From Saprolegnia diclina VS20 (taxonomy: Eukaryota > Oomycota > Saprolegniomycetes > Saprolegniales > Saprolegniaceae), in contig NW_008246118.1 of NCBI RefSeq assembly GCF_000281045.1, positions 129,850 to 193,849 of the forward strand: DNA of 64,000 bases. Direction: 5' to 3'. Made by a program: the position numbers and the translations under genes. The notes beneath the pieces are model-generated. The model had not been told where the DNA came from and did no database searches. It saw only the letters and a program-made list of their open reading frames with translations. Shown one piece after another: positions 8,891-19,838 of the stretch. The first letter of the stretch is position 1. Every line of letters starts with the position of its first letter.

Positions 8891-10601
8891 GATGGTGATG
8901 GCGGTGGTGGCGGGAGTAGGCGGTACGGGGCAGGAAGCTCGTCGACGTCGGCGCAGCGGGAGCGCGGCAGGTCCGCTTTTCCAGTTCGAAATGCCCGAGT
9001 AAAACTTGGTGCGGGTTCTTCGGGATCCGGTAAAAAAAATACGCGCCGCATTTTATTAAATGCGTGCGAATTTTTATTCCACCACGGACCGTGGACAGCT
9101 GCCAAATTTGAAAAAAACACGCGACGTTTTATTCGCGCTTCAAACGATTTTAATACCGCGAGCCTCGCCCATAGTATGGGCCAGTGATCTGCGACGCCGA
9201 ATAAAATGACGTGTGTTTTTTTGCAGCCGCCATTTCTCCCATACAATCTCAAAGTAATTTTGCGACGGCGAGATTAAAATACGGTATTGTATTGCGCCGC
9301 CTCGGTGTCGTGCCAAGAACCTTTCAGAATGCATATCGTATCTAGTCTGCGAGGTAACGAAGCTTGGAACATCGACTGACCCGTGTATTGTTCGGTGTCC
9401 GGCTCGTCGACGGGAGTCGTGTCGAGCGACTAGACCTATAGTATACTAGATCGAGCAGTACGGTACTAGCCGTGCGGTCTCAACTCTCTGCCACAGGAAT
9501 CCAGCAGCTCGTGTTAGAATCCACGCGATTTCTGTGGCATACAAACATCAAGACAAGCCGAGCAGCCGAAGCCGCGTCGTGTCGCACGAAAAACGTACAC
9601 TATTTTATGCCACGCGCCACGATCGTACGAATTTAGTAGAGAAATGGCCACCGCAGCGGTGTGAAGGACCAGGCGAGGCGCGTGCATGATGATGTGGCAT
9701 GGGTGGCGCTCTGGGTGGCGCTGACGTTGGCCTTGCTCCCATCACAGCAGCGTAGCACTTGCGATCATCTGTTTCAAGGTACTCCGCTAAAACGTAAATA
9801 GTGTGCGCCATAGCACCGCGAGGACTTGCCACGACCGTGCACCATCGCAGTGCGTGCGGCGCCTCGGGACTCGACCAAACAAACACACAGCATTGCGCTG
9901 AGCGTGGATCTGTGAAGCGATTGAGCGAATCTCTGCTGGTCCGGATACCCTTGACGGTTACGGATAGACTGGCAACACGAAACCGGAAAGTTTGTAGCTG
10001 GGGTCTCCAAGGCCTTGGTTTAGCTTCTCCTCCGTCAGCATAAAGCATTTGAGAGCCGAAAACTTGCTCGAGGCCGTCGAGGAATCCGAGTAGCGCTACA
10101 GTAGTACCGTATGCAGCAGAGTCGTGCAAACCACCTATATCGCCATATTGAGGTTGGAAGGTCCAATGGCATGGAACTTTGCTCCGTGAACCAAGCCCTC
10201 GCCACCCCCAGCGGTATCAACGACTGCAGCGACAGCAGTCAACGCTTCGCTCCATCCGTCGCTCAGCGCGATGGTCCAGAGACGTAGTCGCTACAGCCAA
10301 GACGATAGACTGACCAGTCGCGTTGCCTCCAGAACAACCTCGCCACGTATCGGGCACATCTCGCTGTCCGACTAGACTGCAACGAGACCATGCAGCACGC
10401 TTTTCGCGCACAGTGGATCAATCTGGTGGGATAGCGATCACCAGCGCGACAGGCTGCTCCACAGTGAGCGAGCTCTGTAGACAAGCTGCTGGTTAGACTG
10501 CGAGGTCAGAGGTCAGTGATCGACGTACTGCCATTCGCTAGTTGGAAACGGTGATCGAAGCAACCGAAGCGGGTGTTACATAACGGACAGCAGCAATCGA
10601 G
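8891..10601. other. long intergenic region with AT-rich block
   Basis: No gene supported over 1.7 kb. From about 9010 to 9300 the sequence is a marked AT-rich island in this GC-rich DNA, with repeated ATTTTATT/TTTTATTCG and AAAAAA tracts; it starts about 120 nt upstream of the WNK ATG. Near 9492-9540 there is a short inverted repeat, TGCCACAGGA...TTTCTGTGGCA. A 174-codon open frame on the minus strand (9605-10129) has no recognisable similarity or coding bias and was not called. Confidence 0.4.
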
Positions 10602-12163
10602 ATGGACCCGGTGGCGACGACGGTGCCTGGTCTTAGCTTTGCGACAGACCTCCTCTTCAACCTCGACGCAGTGCGCAAGGCGTGTGGCAGCGGCCTCTCG
10701 ACGCACCAAGGGCTACTGAGTCTCCTCAAGGGCCGCGTGCAGCTCGAATTGCACTACGCCGCCGAGCTCACGCGGCTCGCCGACCAGTTCAAGGTCGACC
10801 AAGACATGGCCGATCTGCACCCTTCGTCGTACGTGAGCTCGCTCAACGCAGCCTTATTGAGCGTCAAGAGCCAGTACGTCAACGCGAGCGTGCAGCACAA
10901 GAGCCTCGCTGCAAGCTTGGACGAGGACGTCTACCGCCCATTGAACGCGCTCTACCAGAGCCTCGCCAAGAAGGAACAGTCGACCACCTCGTGCATGGCC
11001 CGCGTCCGCAAGCAGGCCAAGGCGCTGGAAGAGAACTTTCGCAAGCAGCACGCAAAGATGGACAAGACGTTCAAGGAGGCGACAATGACGTATGCGCAAG
11101 CTCTCGAAGCTGGCATCGCGCCGCGTGTCATCCAAGAGCAGGTGGGCAACGAGAGCAGCAGCAGCAACAATGCACTAGAAGACAGCACTTCGTTTCTCGG
11201 CGAACTCTTCCCCAAGCGGCGACCGACGACCACGATAGCCTCGCGCAACGCAAGCATCGATAGCGTCAAGCTCGTGAGCTGGCTGCTGCCCAACGAGCAC
11301 CAAAAGAAAGAGAGCCTCGCGGTCGCCGCTGCCCGCGCGGTCGAGGTAACTACGTTTCCATCATCCTCGTTACATAGATCCATCTTGCTCGCAAGCATTT
11401 CTCACATGTTTTGTCTGTACAGAGCGCCGAAGCCGCCCGCTTCGAGTGTCGACAAGCGTATGCTGGTTTCGAAGATGCACGTGTTGCCTTGTACCGGTCA
11501 ACGCAGTCGATCCTGAACGACTACCAGGTTCTTGGCACTGGCCTTTCCGAGTTTGCACTTACCTCTGTATTTTGCATTAGACCATCTCGGAGCAGCGTAG
11601 CACACAGCTTTCGACGAGTTTGCGCAAGCACATTGTCTTCGAATCGGCGACCCTCGCCAACCTGCAGGTACTCGTCGCCAAGCTACGAGCTGTGTGTACA
11701 AGTCGACATATAGTACGACTGGCAAATGGTGGCCAAGCCGCTGGAAGCGGTCGACGTCGACGCCGACCTTCGGGCGTTCATTCTGCACAACTACCGTCCT
11801 ATCGTGCCGCACATGACGATCGCGGACCTCTGCACGACCGAGACGCCGCTGCCGCACCCGCCGCGCACGAAAGCGTTTGGTCTTCACGACGTGACACTGC
11901 GACGGTATCCGCTCGACACGTGTGGCAACCGGCAGTCGGTCTACGGCTGGCTCGTCACGCGCGACCAGAGCATCTACGCGAACGACGCCAAGCCCGCGGT
12001 CGTGCCCGTCGTATCGTCGCATGCCGTCGCCAAGGCCGTCCAAGCTGCGCTCGCCTGCATCATCGCGAGTGTTTCCAAGCCTGAAGACACGGCGGTGCCC
12101 GACGACAAGCGCGACGACGACGACCGAGAGTCCTCCGAGAGCACGCACAGCACGGAGTGCTAA
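10602..12163 (+). CDS. F-BAR (FCH) domain protein
   Basis: Four exons (10602-11345, 11423-11527, 11581-11667, 11714-12163) encode 461 residues. Residues about 10-110 carry the FCH signature: a helix starting SFATDLLFNLDAV, then GLLSLLKGRVQLELHYAAELTRLADQF, as in F-BAR proteins where an all-helical dimer binds and bends membranes. The helix bundle continues through KALEENFRKQHAKMDKTFKEA and, after the introns, AARFECRQAYAGFEDAR and a long helix. A Ser/Asn insert (about 180-200) interrupts it. The C-terminus (DLCTTETPLPHPP, acidic Asp/Ser tail) has no SH3 or RhoGAP domain. Likely acts in endocytosis or the cortical actin network. Intron 1 ends CAG; the others end TAG. Confidence 0.75.
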
Positions 12164-12651
12164 GTGCCTACGACTTGAAACACGAGCAAGTTGACAGTCC
12201 TATGGAACGCTCGCACCATTGGCGGGCTCGGGAGTACTGGACATAGCCGAGCTGTGGGCACAGCCCAAGGAAGCTCGCAGCGTTGGCATCATGGGTGACT
12301 TCTATATCGGCTGCTACTCAGAGGCTATATGGGCTGCTCCAGGTCTGCTACTTTACTGGAGCAGAGGTCCGTGCAGCATGTTCTCTGGCTACTTGGGCAC
12401 GGCGCTGCCTGTAGCCGTCGTAGCGGGCCGCGTAGGGCGCATCAGGGTCGGGCGACCCATGGGTGAGGCCATGACGAAGCTCTCTCGAGCATGCGAGGGC
12501 CCATGCCCGGCGAGGGTCCAAGGCCGGGCGGCGGTTGTGATCATGGTCAGATCCGTTCCCCAGAGAACACCCCGATCTTACCGAAATCATCCGGATAACG
12601 AGCCTATCGTCTCTTGCATCATCCGAGCGTCGTCATCGGCAAGAGAGTGAG
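12164..12651. other. intergenic region with 9-bp inverted repeat
   Basis: No gene seen in about 490 nt between two same-strand genes. A perfect inverted repeat, CTGCTCCAG (12334-12342) and CTGGAGCAG (12356-12364), could form a hairpin with a 13-nt loop about 170 nt after the F-BAR stop. Its role is unknown. Confidence 0.4.
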
Positions 12652-14219
12652 ATGCCAAGCAACCAAGCTGAGCTCGACGCCGACGAGTGTGAGATCGCGG
12701 GCGACGTCGACCTCTACGTCAGGTATGCCCACTGAGCGCGTGCATGGTATGGCGGCTAACGCAGGCGGCGCAGCGACGACGGAACGATCGCCGAGGCGAA
12801 GCGCCAGCCGCGCGTCGTCGTGCTCGAGCGCCAGCTCTCGGCCAGCGAAAAGGTCGGTTGATGCCAACGACGACGCTGACATTGCAGTGGCTAGGAGCTC
12901 CAGCAGGCGGCCGAGTATGGCATGCAACTGCTACACGCGAACGACGAGCTTCAAGCGACCATCTCGCGGTAGCCATCAACTGTCGACTCGTCGCGCGTCA
13001 TGTTCGCCTGTTCTAGGCTGCATGTGGAGCACGACACAAGCGCCAATGAGCTCCAAGGCGAGCTGCGCGCACTCCAGCGCCACTTGCTCGGCGTCCAAAG
13101 CGAGCGCGACAGTTGGAAGCAGTACGCTCTTCGACGCCATCGCGATCTTTCAAGCCGACACTGCTGTATGTAGAAAATACATTGAGCTGGACGAAGCAGT
13201 GTCAGCGTCGTCGTTCGAGCCAGCGCCGACCACGGCCTCGTTCGTCGACGATCAAGTCACCGCGCAGCTGGCGGCCACTGTTTCGACGCTCGAAGCGACC
13301 GAGCAGGACCTCGCGGCGCTCATCGTCGAGAACGACCGCCTCCGCGCCCAGCTCTCGAGCGCGCGCGCCGAGACACGGGAAGCGCACGAGCAGCTGCGTG
13401 TCCACGCCAAGCTCGGAAGCGACTCGGCCGAGGCGCTGCAAGACTATCGGCGCGACATGAACGACCAGCTCCATGCTGCCAACACCAAGATCAAGTGGCT
13501 GCAGCAGCTCTTGGACGCTCGGTACATCCTCGACTCGCTGTACCTGCAATCAGAACTGATTGCATTTCATCTTGTAGCGACCAAGTCGAGAGTCAGCTGC
13601 ACCAAAAGATCAATGTAAGCGTGTACGACGCCAAGCACTCCAACATCGTTACGACGTAGGACTTGACGCTCGAGGTCGAAGCGAGCTCGACCGAGTTCGA
13701 GTCCAAGGCCAATCTCATGCAGTCGATGCTGCAAAAGTGCGCGCGCCTCGAGAAGGAGCTCAGCGTCTTTGAGCAGGTCATGTCCAACCAGCTCTCGCCC
13801 GTGTACACGTCGTCGCACGAAGCAATGCTCGAGGCGGCGTCGTTTGACCGGCTCCAGAATTTCTTCAACCTGACCGCGCTCGGCATCGTGCTCGAGATGC
13901 ACGCGGAAGAGTACTACCTCGACACGTCGTCGCGCAAGATGTTTGAGATCTGGTTTCAACAAGTGCTCGCGTCCGACCTACCGTTCCAGAAGTGGGCGTC
14001 GTGGCTCACGCACCGCATTTCGAACCACATGATCGCCACGTCGCCATCGTCCAACTCGCCAAGGTACAGCCGCCTCTTGCTCAACGTGCTATAGAATATA
14101 CGTGTGGTCATCGATACCTTGGTGTACGTAGCAAAGGGAGAAGCTTCTCGACCGCATCGTTCGGAAAAGCCATTACGACCAGCCTCTCGACCGTCCTCTT
14201 CAACGCGACCAAAAAATAA
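12652..14219 (+). CDS. coiled-coil protein with CC1 box, candidate dynein activating adaptor (BICD/Spindly type)
   Basis: Eight exons (12652-12722, 12765-12852, 12895-12968, 13017-13121, 13174-13521, 13578-13614, 13660-14063, 14132-14219) give 404 residues. Spliced residues 54-75, ELQQAAEYGMQLLHANDELQ, contain the AAxxG CC1 box (A58, A59, G62), followed by a long coiled coil; this is the segment through which BICD, BICDR and Spindly bind the dynein light intermediate chain. The surroundings (LERQLSASEK before, RLHVEHDTSANELQGEL after) fit the same heptads. The C-terminal third (NFFNLTALGIVLEMHAEEYYLD) is more globular. Function as a dynein cargo adaptor is an inference from the motif. Five internal introns are 42-56 nt; the last (14064-14131, 68 nt) is the least certain, so the final 29 residues are tentative. 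Confidence 0.65.
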
Positions 14220-15417
14220 CACTAGTGTAGTATGTGGCCGTCAGAGCAGACACCGTCTGTGGAGTAGCAAGGGCATATTCGAGATGCTTATATACCCTTA
14301 ATAGTTTGTAGCCCATCGCGTCGACCACCGACGCCTGTCCTGCGCGGGTTAGGGCGGGCTAGGGTTGGCGTTGGTGGCACACGACAGTGCAAGTGGAGCC
14401 TGACCCGTTGCGATCAGGAGGGCAGTCAAAGCTGCGCCCGCATCGTATCAATGTGCATGATGAGCGATCTGCACGCAGCCCGAGAGATCGTCCAAGGCTG
14501 CCATCCAATACGATCTACAGTATCCCGAGTGCACCACTAATGTGATGACTGTAGATTCACACGTGTGCCCGCCGGTCTTGTCAAGATGCAGATGGCACTC
14601 CGGATCGGCCCTCCAACTGGTGCTGAGCCCAGCGGCGCACTGGTCACTGCAGCTAGCTGGCAGCTTCCTCGTCAGGACTGACGATTACGCCATGCCGAGC
14701 ATCCATGGACAAGTTTTGCGACGCTTGAGTCTGCGACCTCGGCACAATTTTCAATTTCCAAGTCGCCAGCGCCGTCCATTCCGACCTCTCGTCGGCCAGG
14801 CGGGGGGACAGTATACTTTCTTCCAGTCCAATGACATGGCGTGCGTGGCGCTCGCCTCCGCAGCGCTGCATCACATGCTACACGCAATGGTCGTCTGGAG
14901 AGCGATTGGCTCTATTCCAACGCTCCGCTTGGCGTTTCTGCCCATTTTCACACACACATTTCGTCCGTCGAAGTCATACGACCGCATGTCCATGTCCGAT
15001 GAGTCCTACGTACGCTCTCTCTACCTTCAATCGCACCTGTCATTCGCTTGTGCTCTGTATATCGTTATACAAAGTCAAGGCTGGGCCCAGTCAAGGCCGC
15101 TGGGCCTTCTTCCAGCGACTTCTCTGCAGGACGGCCACCATGCTCTGCGCGGCAGGAGCTGCGGCCGCTTGTCGCGGGAAGGTACATCTGGTCGCCTCGG
15201 CGTTTGATTGGCGCAAAAGTGTATCCTACGGATACGCCGTGTAAGTCACGTCCTGGTGCTGGGTATTGCATTTTATTCCGCCCACATTAAAAATAGCTTG
15301 GTGTTTGTATTTAAGCGAGTAGCAAGGAATAAAATAAAGGCTTCCGATAGAACAGTAGCCAATAGAAAGGCCAATAAGAAATGGCATTTTCAGTTTGCAC
15401 TTCGACATCGGAGTACC
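14220..15417. other. intergenic region upstream of GH72 gene
   Basis: No supported gene in 1.2 kb. A GATTGGCGCAAAAG element lies near 15205-15220. Two CCAAT pentamers at 15359-15363 and 15371-15375 lie about 45-60 nt before the GH72 ATG, next to AT-rich TTTTATT and ATTTAAG sequences (15268-15320). These are plausible promoter parts of the GH72 gene. Confidence 0.45.
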
Positions 15418-17061
15418 ATGCGCATCGCGACGCTCCTCGTGCTGCTGCCGGCGCTCGCCGTGAACCTCGCGTCCGCGCTCGCGCCCATCATCGTGCGCGG
15501 CAACTACATGTACAACTCGGAGACGGGCGACCGCTTCTTCATGCGTGGCATGACGTACGAGTACGACGTGAGCGACGACAACTACGCGACCAAGTCCAAG
15601 GCCGCGATCGCGCGCGCGGTGACCGACTTTAACGGGACGCTCAACACGCTGCGCATCTACAACGTCAACCCGGAGAAGAGCTACAAGGACTTTATGGCGG
15701 ATATGGAGGCCGAGGGCATCTACGTCATGGTGGCCGCGTCGCCCTCGAACGTCGACTACTTTGGCTCGTACATGTACTCGACGATCACAAAGAACCTCGC
15801 GGCCGACACCATGCCCATGTCGTGCTACCCGTCGTACTTGCTCAACTATGGCAAGCGCATCGCGCTCGCCTTCTCGCAGTACAACAACACGCTGGGCATG
15901 ATTATGGCCAACGAGGTCATGCAAAGCTCGCTGCGCCCCGCGGCGTGCGTCAAGCAGTACATTGCCGACGTCAAGAACTGGATGCGCGCCAAGTCGACCA
16001 ACATGCGCGTGCTTCCGCTCGCATATGCGGCCGCCGACAGCTCGTACTCGGGCCTTCAGGACGACACGGAGAAGCCAGCGGTCTCGCCGGCCGCGGATGA
16101 GTACGCGGTCATCAAGATCCAAGGTCTTCTCTGCGGCGACAAGATGATTGAAGGTGTCATGCAGCAGAGTATCGACATTTACCTCATCAACGAGTACCGC
16201 TGGTGCAACAGCAACAACTTTGGCAACTCGTACCAGCGCCTCCTCAACCTCGCGAAAGGGGTCCCGATCGTCATGGCGCTCGGCGAGTACGGCTGCGACC
16301 TCATCAACCCGCGCAAGTTTGACATGATCCCGTACCTCTTTGACGACTCCAAGACGTCGAATGGCTTTACGGATGTCTACTCGGGCGGCTTTGCCTACTC
16401 GTTTGGCGAAGCGTCGTTGCCCAAGGGCTCCAACTTCCCCCTCTTCACCGGCGGCGACGTGTCCATCTCGGGCAAGCCCGGCACGACCGCGACGCCGTCG
16501 TACGCCAACCTCCTCTCGCAGTTCAAGGCCAACCCGACCGCGGGCTTCACCAAGGCGGCGTGGAAGTCGGACGACAAGTGCGGCTGGGTGCCCACGCTCG
16601 CGACGAGCGTCGACACGAGCAATGCGCGTGCCGCGTCGGGCTGGATCCAGCCGACGTGCGACAAGATCAAGGTCATCTCGACCGACACGTGGACGACCGT
16701 GACGCGCGAAGGCATGATCTGCAACAACCAGGGCGGGACGTGCGACGTGCCGGTGCCGGCCGCAGCCGCGGGCATCCCGACGCAGAAGCTCATTTGCAAC
16801 CGCGCCGAGAACGTGACATCTGGCGGCTTCTCGTGCGTGACCAAGGGCGACTGCAAGTTCGGCGCGTGCACGAATGGCAAGTGCGTCTGCCGAGCGTGCT
16901 ACTCGGGCCCGACCTGCGCGATCGCGGTCGCGGGCTGCACGCCGGGCTCGGGCCCTAACGGCGGCGGCACCACGGACGGTGGCGCCACGGGCAGCGGCGC
17001 CAGCGCCCTCCATGGCGCCATCTCGGTCGCCCTCATCCTCGCCACGGTCCTCGCCATGTGA
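15418..17061 (+). CDS. GPI-anchored beta-1,3-glucanosyltransferase, GH72 (Gas/Gel family)
   Basis: Single exon, 547 residues. It elongates and cross-links cell-wall beta-1,3-glucan at the outer face of the plasma membrane. Residues 1-22 are a signal peptide (hydrophobic core IATLLVLLPALAVNLASA). The GH72 catalytic domain follows: PIIVRGNYMYNSETGDRF, IRGMTYEYD-like start, TLRIYNVNP, the acid/base glutamate in MIMANEV (E166) and the nucleophile in ALGEYGC (E290). After the catalytic part come Cys-rich segments, with GDCKFGACTNGKCVCRAC resembling an EGF-like knot instead of the fungal X8/CBM43 module. The last about 20 residues (SALHGAISVALILATVLAM) are a GPI-attachment signal after a Gly/Thr/Ser spacer. 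Cellulose/glucan-walled oomycetes carry such enzymes. Confidence 0.9.
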   Translation: MRIATLLVLLPALAVNLASALAPIIVRGNYMYNSETGDRFFMRGMTYEYDVSDDNYATKSKAAIARAVTDFNGTLNTLRIYNVNPEKSYKDFMADMEAEGIYVMVAASPSNVDYFGSYMYSTITKNLAADTMPMSCYPSYLLNYGKRIALAFSQYNNTLGMIMANEVMQSSLRPAACVKQYIADVKNWMRAKSTNMRVLPLAYAAADSSYSGLQDDTEKPAVSPAADEYAVIKIQGLLCGDKMIEGVMQQSIDIYLINEYRWCNSNNFGNSYQRLLNLAKGVPIVMALGEYGCDLINPRKFDMIPYLFDDSKTSNGFTDVYSGGFAYSFGEASLPKGSNFPLFTGGDVSISGKPGTTATPSYANLLSQFKANPTAGFTKAAWKSDDKCGWVPTLATSVDTSNARAASGWIQPTCDKIKVISTDTWTTVTREGMICNNQGGTCDVPVPAAAAGIPTQKLICNRAENVTSGGFSCVTKGDCKFGACTNGKCVCRACYSGPTCAIAVAGCTPGSGPNGGGTTDGGATGSGASALHGAISVALILATVLAM

Positions 17062-17187
17062 ACACCCCTCTAGTCATTCACTTGATCGTAACACAAAGGT
17101 CGCTTTTTGATGCAATTTATTCTGGCTTTTTTGGTGTTTAGTCGGTGGCAACGGGCAACAACTAACTAAACCTGCACGGTTTCAGCC

Positions 17188-18465
17188 ATGTACGCGAGCA
17201 TGGTCGACCCAGCGCTCGAGTTCCCCTTCGATCCCTTCCGAGAGCTCTACAAGGACGACGTCGACCTGGCGTGGCCCGAGTACCCGTACAAGCACGTACG
17301 ATATCGTCGTCGTCTTCTGAAGCATCCTACTTGGAGCGACCTAGCGCGAGCTGCACAAGGTACAGGACCGCGTCCCGGGCTGCACGCGGCTGCAAGCGGC
17401 CGGCGCGCTTCTCGTCGGTCGGGGCGACGCGGCCAAAGCGATCGCGTCCTTCGCCCTCTTCCTCGACCGGGACGAGCTCCAGACGCGCTTTGAAGCCGAG
17501 CGGTCCGCGTTCGCCGCCGCCAAGAAGGCGTAGGTCTCTGGACCGTCGAGGGCTTCGAGGCTAGATAACGATAGGTATATTCTCGAGACGACTGCGCGCG
17601 TTCGGCAGCAGCTGGAGGCAGCGGCCAAGCGCGACGCGCTCGCGGCCGACGTCGCCAAGGACGCAGCCTTCCGCTCGTCGATCAAGGCCATTCGGTACGC
17701 CAACGGTACGACGACTCGACAGTGTTGGCAGTTGAAGCTCATGGCAGCGCCAGGCGACAAGTACGAAGGCCAAGTGCTTGTGCGCGATGGCGTCATGGTG
17801 CCCCATGGCACTGTACGTCGTCCGAGAGTACGACTCGGTCGCTACAGGCGTCAAGTAGGGTACGATGCTCGTGCGCGACTTGACAAAAGACCGCCTCCAG
17901 CACCACAGCGCGCCCAAGTACACGGGTCGGATTCCGATTCTCTCCAAGTGCTCATACCTGCTTAGGCGACTGGCGGCATGGGCTCCATCACGGCAAGGGA
18001 CGCTACTACTGGGACGACAAGACGAGCTGGGAGGGCAGCTTTCTCGCTGACGAAATGCATGGCAAGGGCCTCTTCTACCCAGCGCCCGACCCCGACGACG
18101 ACGACAATGACGTTGATGGCCACGTCGCGGTCGGCCGCGTCCGGTTCTACTACAAGGGACGACACGTGTGCTGGGGCGACGGTACGTCGTCCTGCGGTGC
18201 TTCCCCATTAGAGCGGACCATAGACCTCGTCGCGAACGCCCGCCTGCGCATCCATCAAGCCCAAGGCGCGTCGCACTCGGCGACGATGATGTTCCGGTCG
18301 CAGCCGCCGCGGGAGCCGCCGCTCGAAGGCTCGGTCGTCGCGTACAACCCGACATTGGACCAGCACTGCCTCCGTCTGAGCGATGCGTCCGAGCGCTGGC
18401 TGTGCCTCAGCGGCGTCGACATGGAGCTTGTTAGCGCCCGCCCCATTGGCCCGTACATTGGCTAG
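17188..18465 (+). CDS. MORN-repeat protein
   Basis: Six exons (17188-17295, 17345-17529, 17575-17812, 17859-17925, 17966-18181, 18224-18465) encode 351 residues. The N-terminal part is helical (RELHKVQDRV, AKKAYILETTARVRQQLEAA). MORN-type units follow: DKYEGQVLVRDGVMVPHGTGTM, then, across an exon join, KYTGDWRHGLHHGKGRYYW and TSWEGSFLADEMHGKGLFY, and a weaker YYKGRHVCWGD. MORN repeats link proteins to membranes or the cytoskeleton. The exon 4/5 junction is set by restoring YTGDWRHG, with a 40-nt intron starting GTCGG. The last intron (18182-18223, 42 nt) is a stop-free multiple of three, so both isoforms would be readable. The C-terminal 80 residues are unrecognised. Confidence 0.7.
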
Positions 18466-18494
18466 CACACAGTATATATTCAACACAGCAATCT

Positions 18495-19838
18495 CTAGCT
18501 CGCGCTCGGCGGCTTTTGGTGAAAGTCGACGAGCTCGACAAACTGGTCGAGGCTGCTCAGGAGCAGGTCTTCGTGCTGCATGTTGGAGAGGAGGCGCATG
18601 GACGCAGCTTCAAAGCGCCGGTACGCGTTGCGGTACGCAGAGAGAATCGAGTCGGTGAACGCGCCGACTTGGTAGTTGTCGCCGACGTCGGTCTCCATGC
18701 GGGGCACCGCAAGCATCGACGCACTCAGCGCGGGCTCGTGCGGCAAGACGCTCTCGAGGAGGAGCTCGTCCGGCGACGGGCTCGCAAGCAAAGGCGGCGT
18801 CTGCGTCAGCGGCGTCGAGATCTCGGTGAAAAACTGCAGCGTCGAGCCGCCGTCCGCCGTTTGCTCGACGATCGCCCTACGACAAGGCAATAGTAAGCCA
18901 AAGCGTCCTTATATCGTGGCCGTCGTACCATCCCGAGCCGTTGAAAGTGATCGCAAGCGGGTCGAACGGCAGGAGCGCGTCTTCGATGATGTTGCGCCAC
19001 ACCACAATCTCCCGCGTCTCTTCGATGAAGCGCTTGATGACGAGGCGGGACTCGGCGACCGTGCCAGGGCTGATCTGCCACCGACTCTTCATGTACACCA
19101 TGTTGTCTTCGGGTGACCCGAGGTTCTACTTCCATGTCAGCAACGGCACGCGCCATGATGCAGGATGACCTCAAAGCTGTCGCTGCCACTCGCCGCGTCG
19201 TTGACGTGGTCGGCGTTGAGGAAGCTCCAGATCGCGTGGCCGAGCATGCGGAAGGGAACATGTGCGAACGCGAGGCGGTTGAAGCTCTCGATGACGATCC
19301 CGGGACGCACGCCGTCGTCGAGGTACTTGACGGTTGTCGACTTGACGGTGTGGGTTTCCTGCAGCTGCCGCTGGAGGTACAGGTTGAGGACCTTGTTGTA
19401 CTCGCGGTCGGCGATCGCGGTGAACGCAGTCGCACGCTCGGTCGCGTCGGCCACGAGCTTGAACTCTTGCCAGTTGCTGTCCTTCGTCGTCGGCAGCTGC
19501 AGTACTTTGGGCCGCTTCTGAACGATGCCGGCGAGCGTCTCGGCGAACGCGAGCTCGTCTTGAAGCGCAGCCTTGAGCCGAGCATTCTCCATGATCGCGA
19601 GCTGCATCTGGAGCTGCTGCTCCTTGGCCATGTCCTGCCACTGCGCGCCGGCGAGGACGGTCTCGGTCTGCATCGAGCCGAGGATCGCCATCTGCTTCTC
19701 CATCTCCTCGACCTTCTTGCGGAGGTAGTCGAGCTCGAGCTTCTGGTGGTTGACGTACTTGCGCTTCCGCGGCTGGCTCTCGTCGGCCGGCGGCGCGAGA
19801 AGCGCCTCCATCGTAGTACTCTCGAGCTCGTCCGCCAT
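18495..19838 (-). CDS. M96 mating-specific-type oomycete protein
   Basis: Exons 19170-19838, 18929-19125 and 18495-18876 give 415 residues. The N-terminus has a basic region plus heptads (RKRKYVNHQKLELDYLRKKVEEMEKQ), then WQDMAKEQQLQMQLAIMENARLKAALQDEL. A globular part follows, with conserved-looking VRPGIVIESFNRLAFAHVPFRM, a VVWRNIIEDALLP strand-helix and GSGWAIVEQTADGG. This layout (bZIP-like start followed by a START-like region) is what is annotated as the M96 mating-specific protein family in oomycetes, a lineage-expanded family of unknown biochemistry. Transcriptional regulation is possible. Introns of 52 and 44 nt are fixed by phase; the second junction restores SGW|AIVEQ. Confidence 0.6.

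Noticed and set aside
9605-10129. 174-codon open frame on the minus strand
   Set aside because: No recognisable similarity, no third-position GC bias like its neighbours, and short overlapping frames of equal length on the other strand.
14542-15207. 221-codon open frame in the gap upstream of GH72
   Set aside because: Codon use unlike the genes around it, no similarity, and no plausible exon to join.
15226-17013. 595-codon open frame antisense to the GH72 gene
   Set aside because: It is the mirror of a GC3-rich coding sequence, with Arg/Ala/Val-rich translation; the sense strand is a clear GH72 enzyme.
17706-17731. 26-nt GT...AG segment in the MORN gene as an intron
   Set aside because: Removing it shifts the frame and destroys the following GQVLVRDG repeat; it is also shorter than any other intron here.
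18182-18211. 30-nt alternative to the last MORN intron
   Set aside because: The TAG at 18221-18223 gives a 42-nt intron in the usual size range and the same phase; 30 nt would be exceptional.
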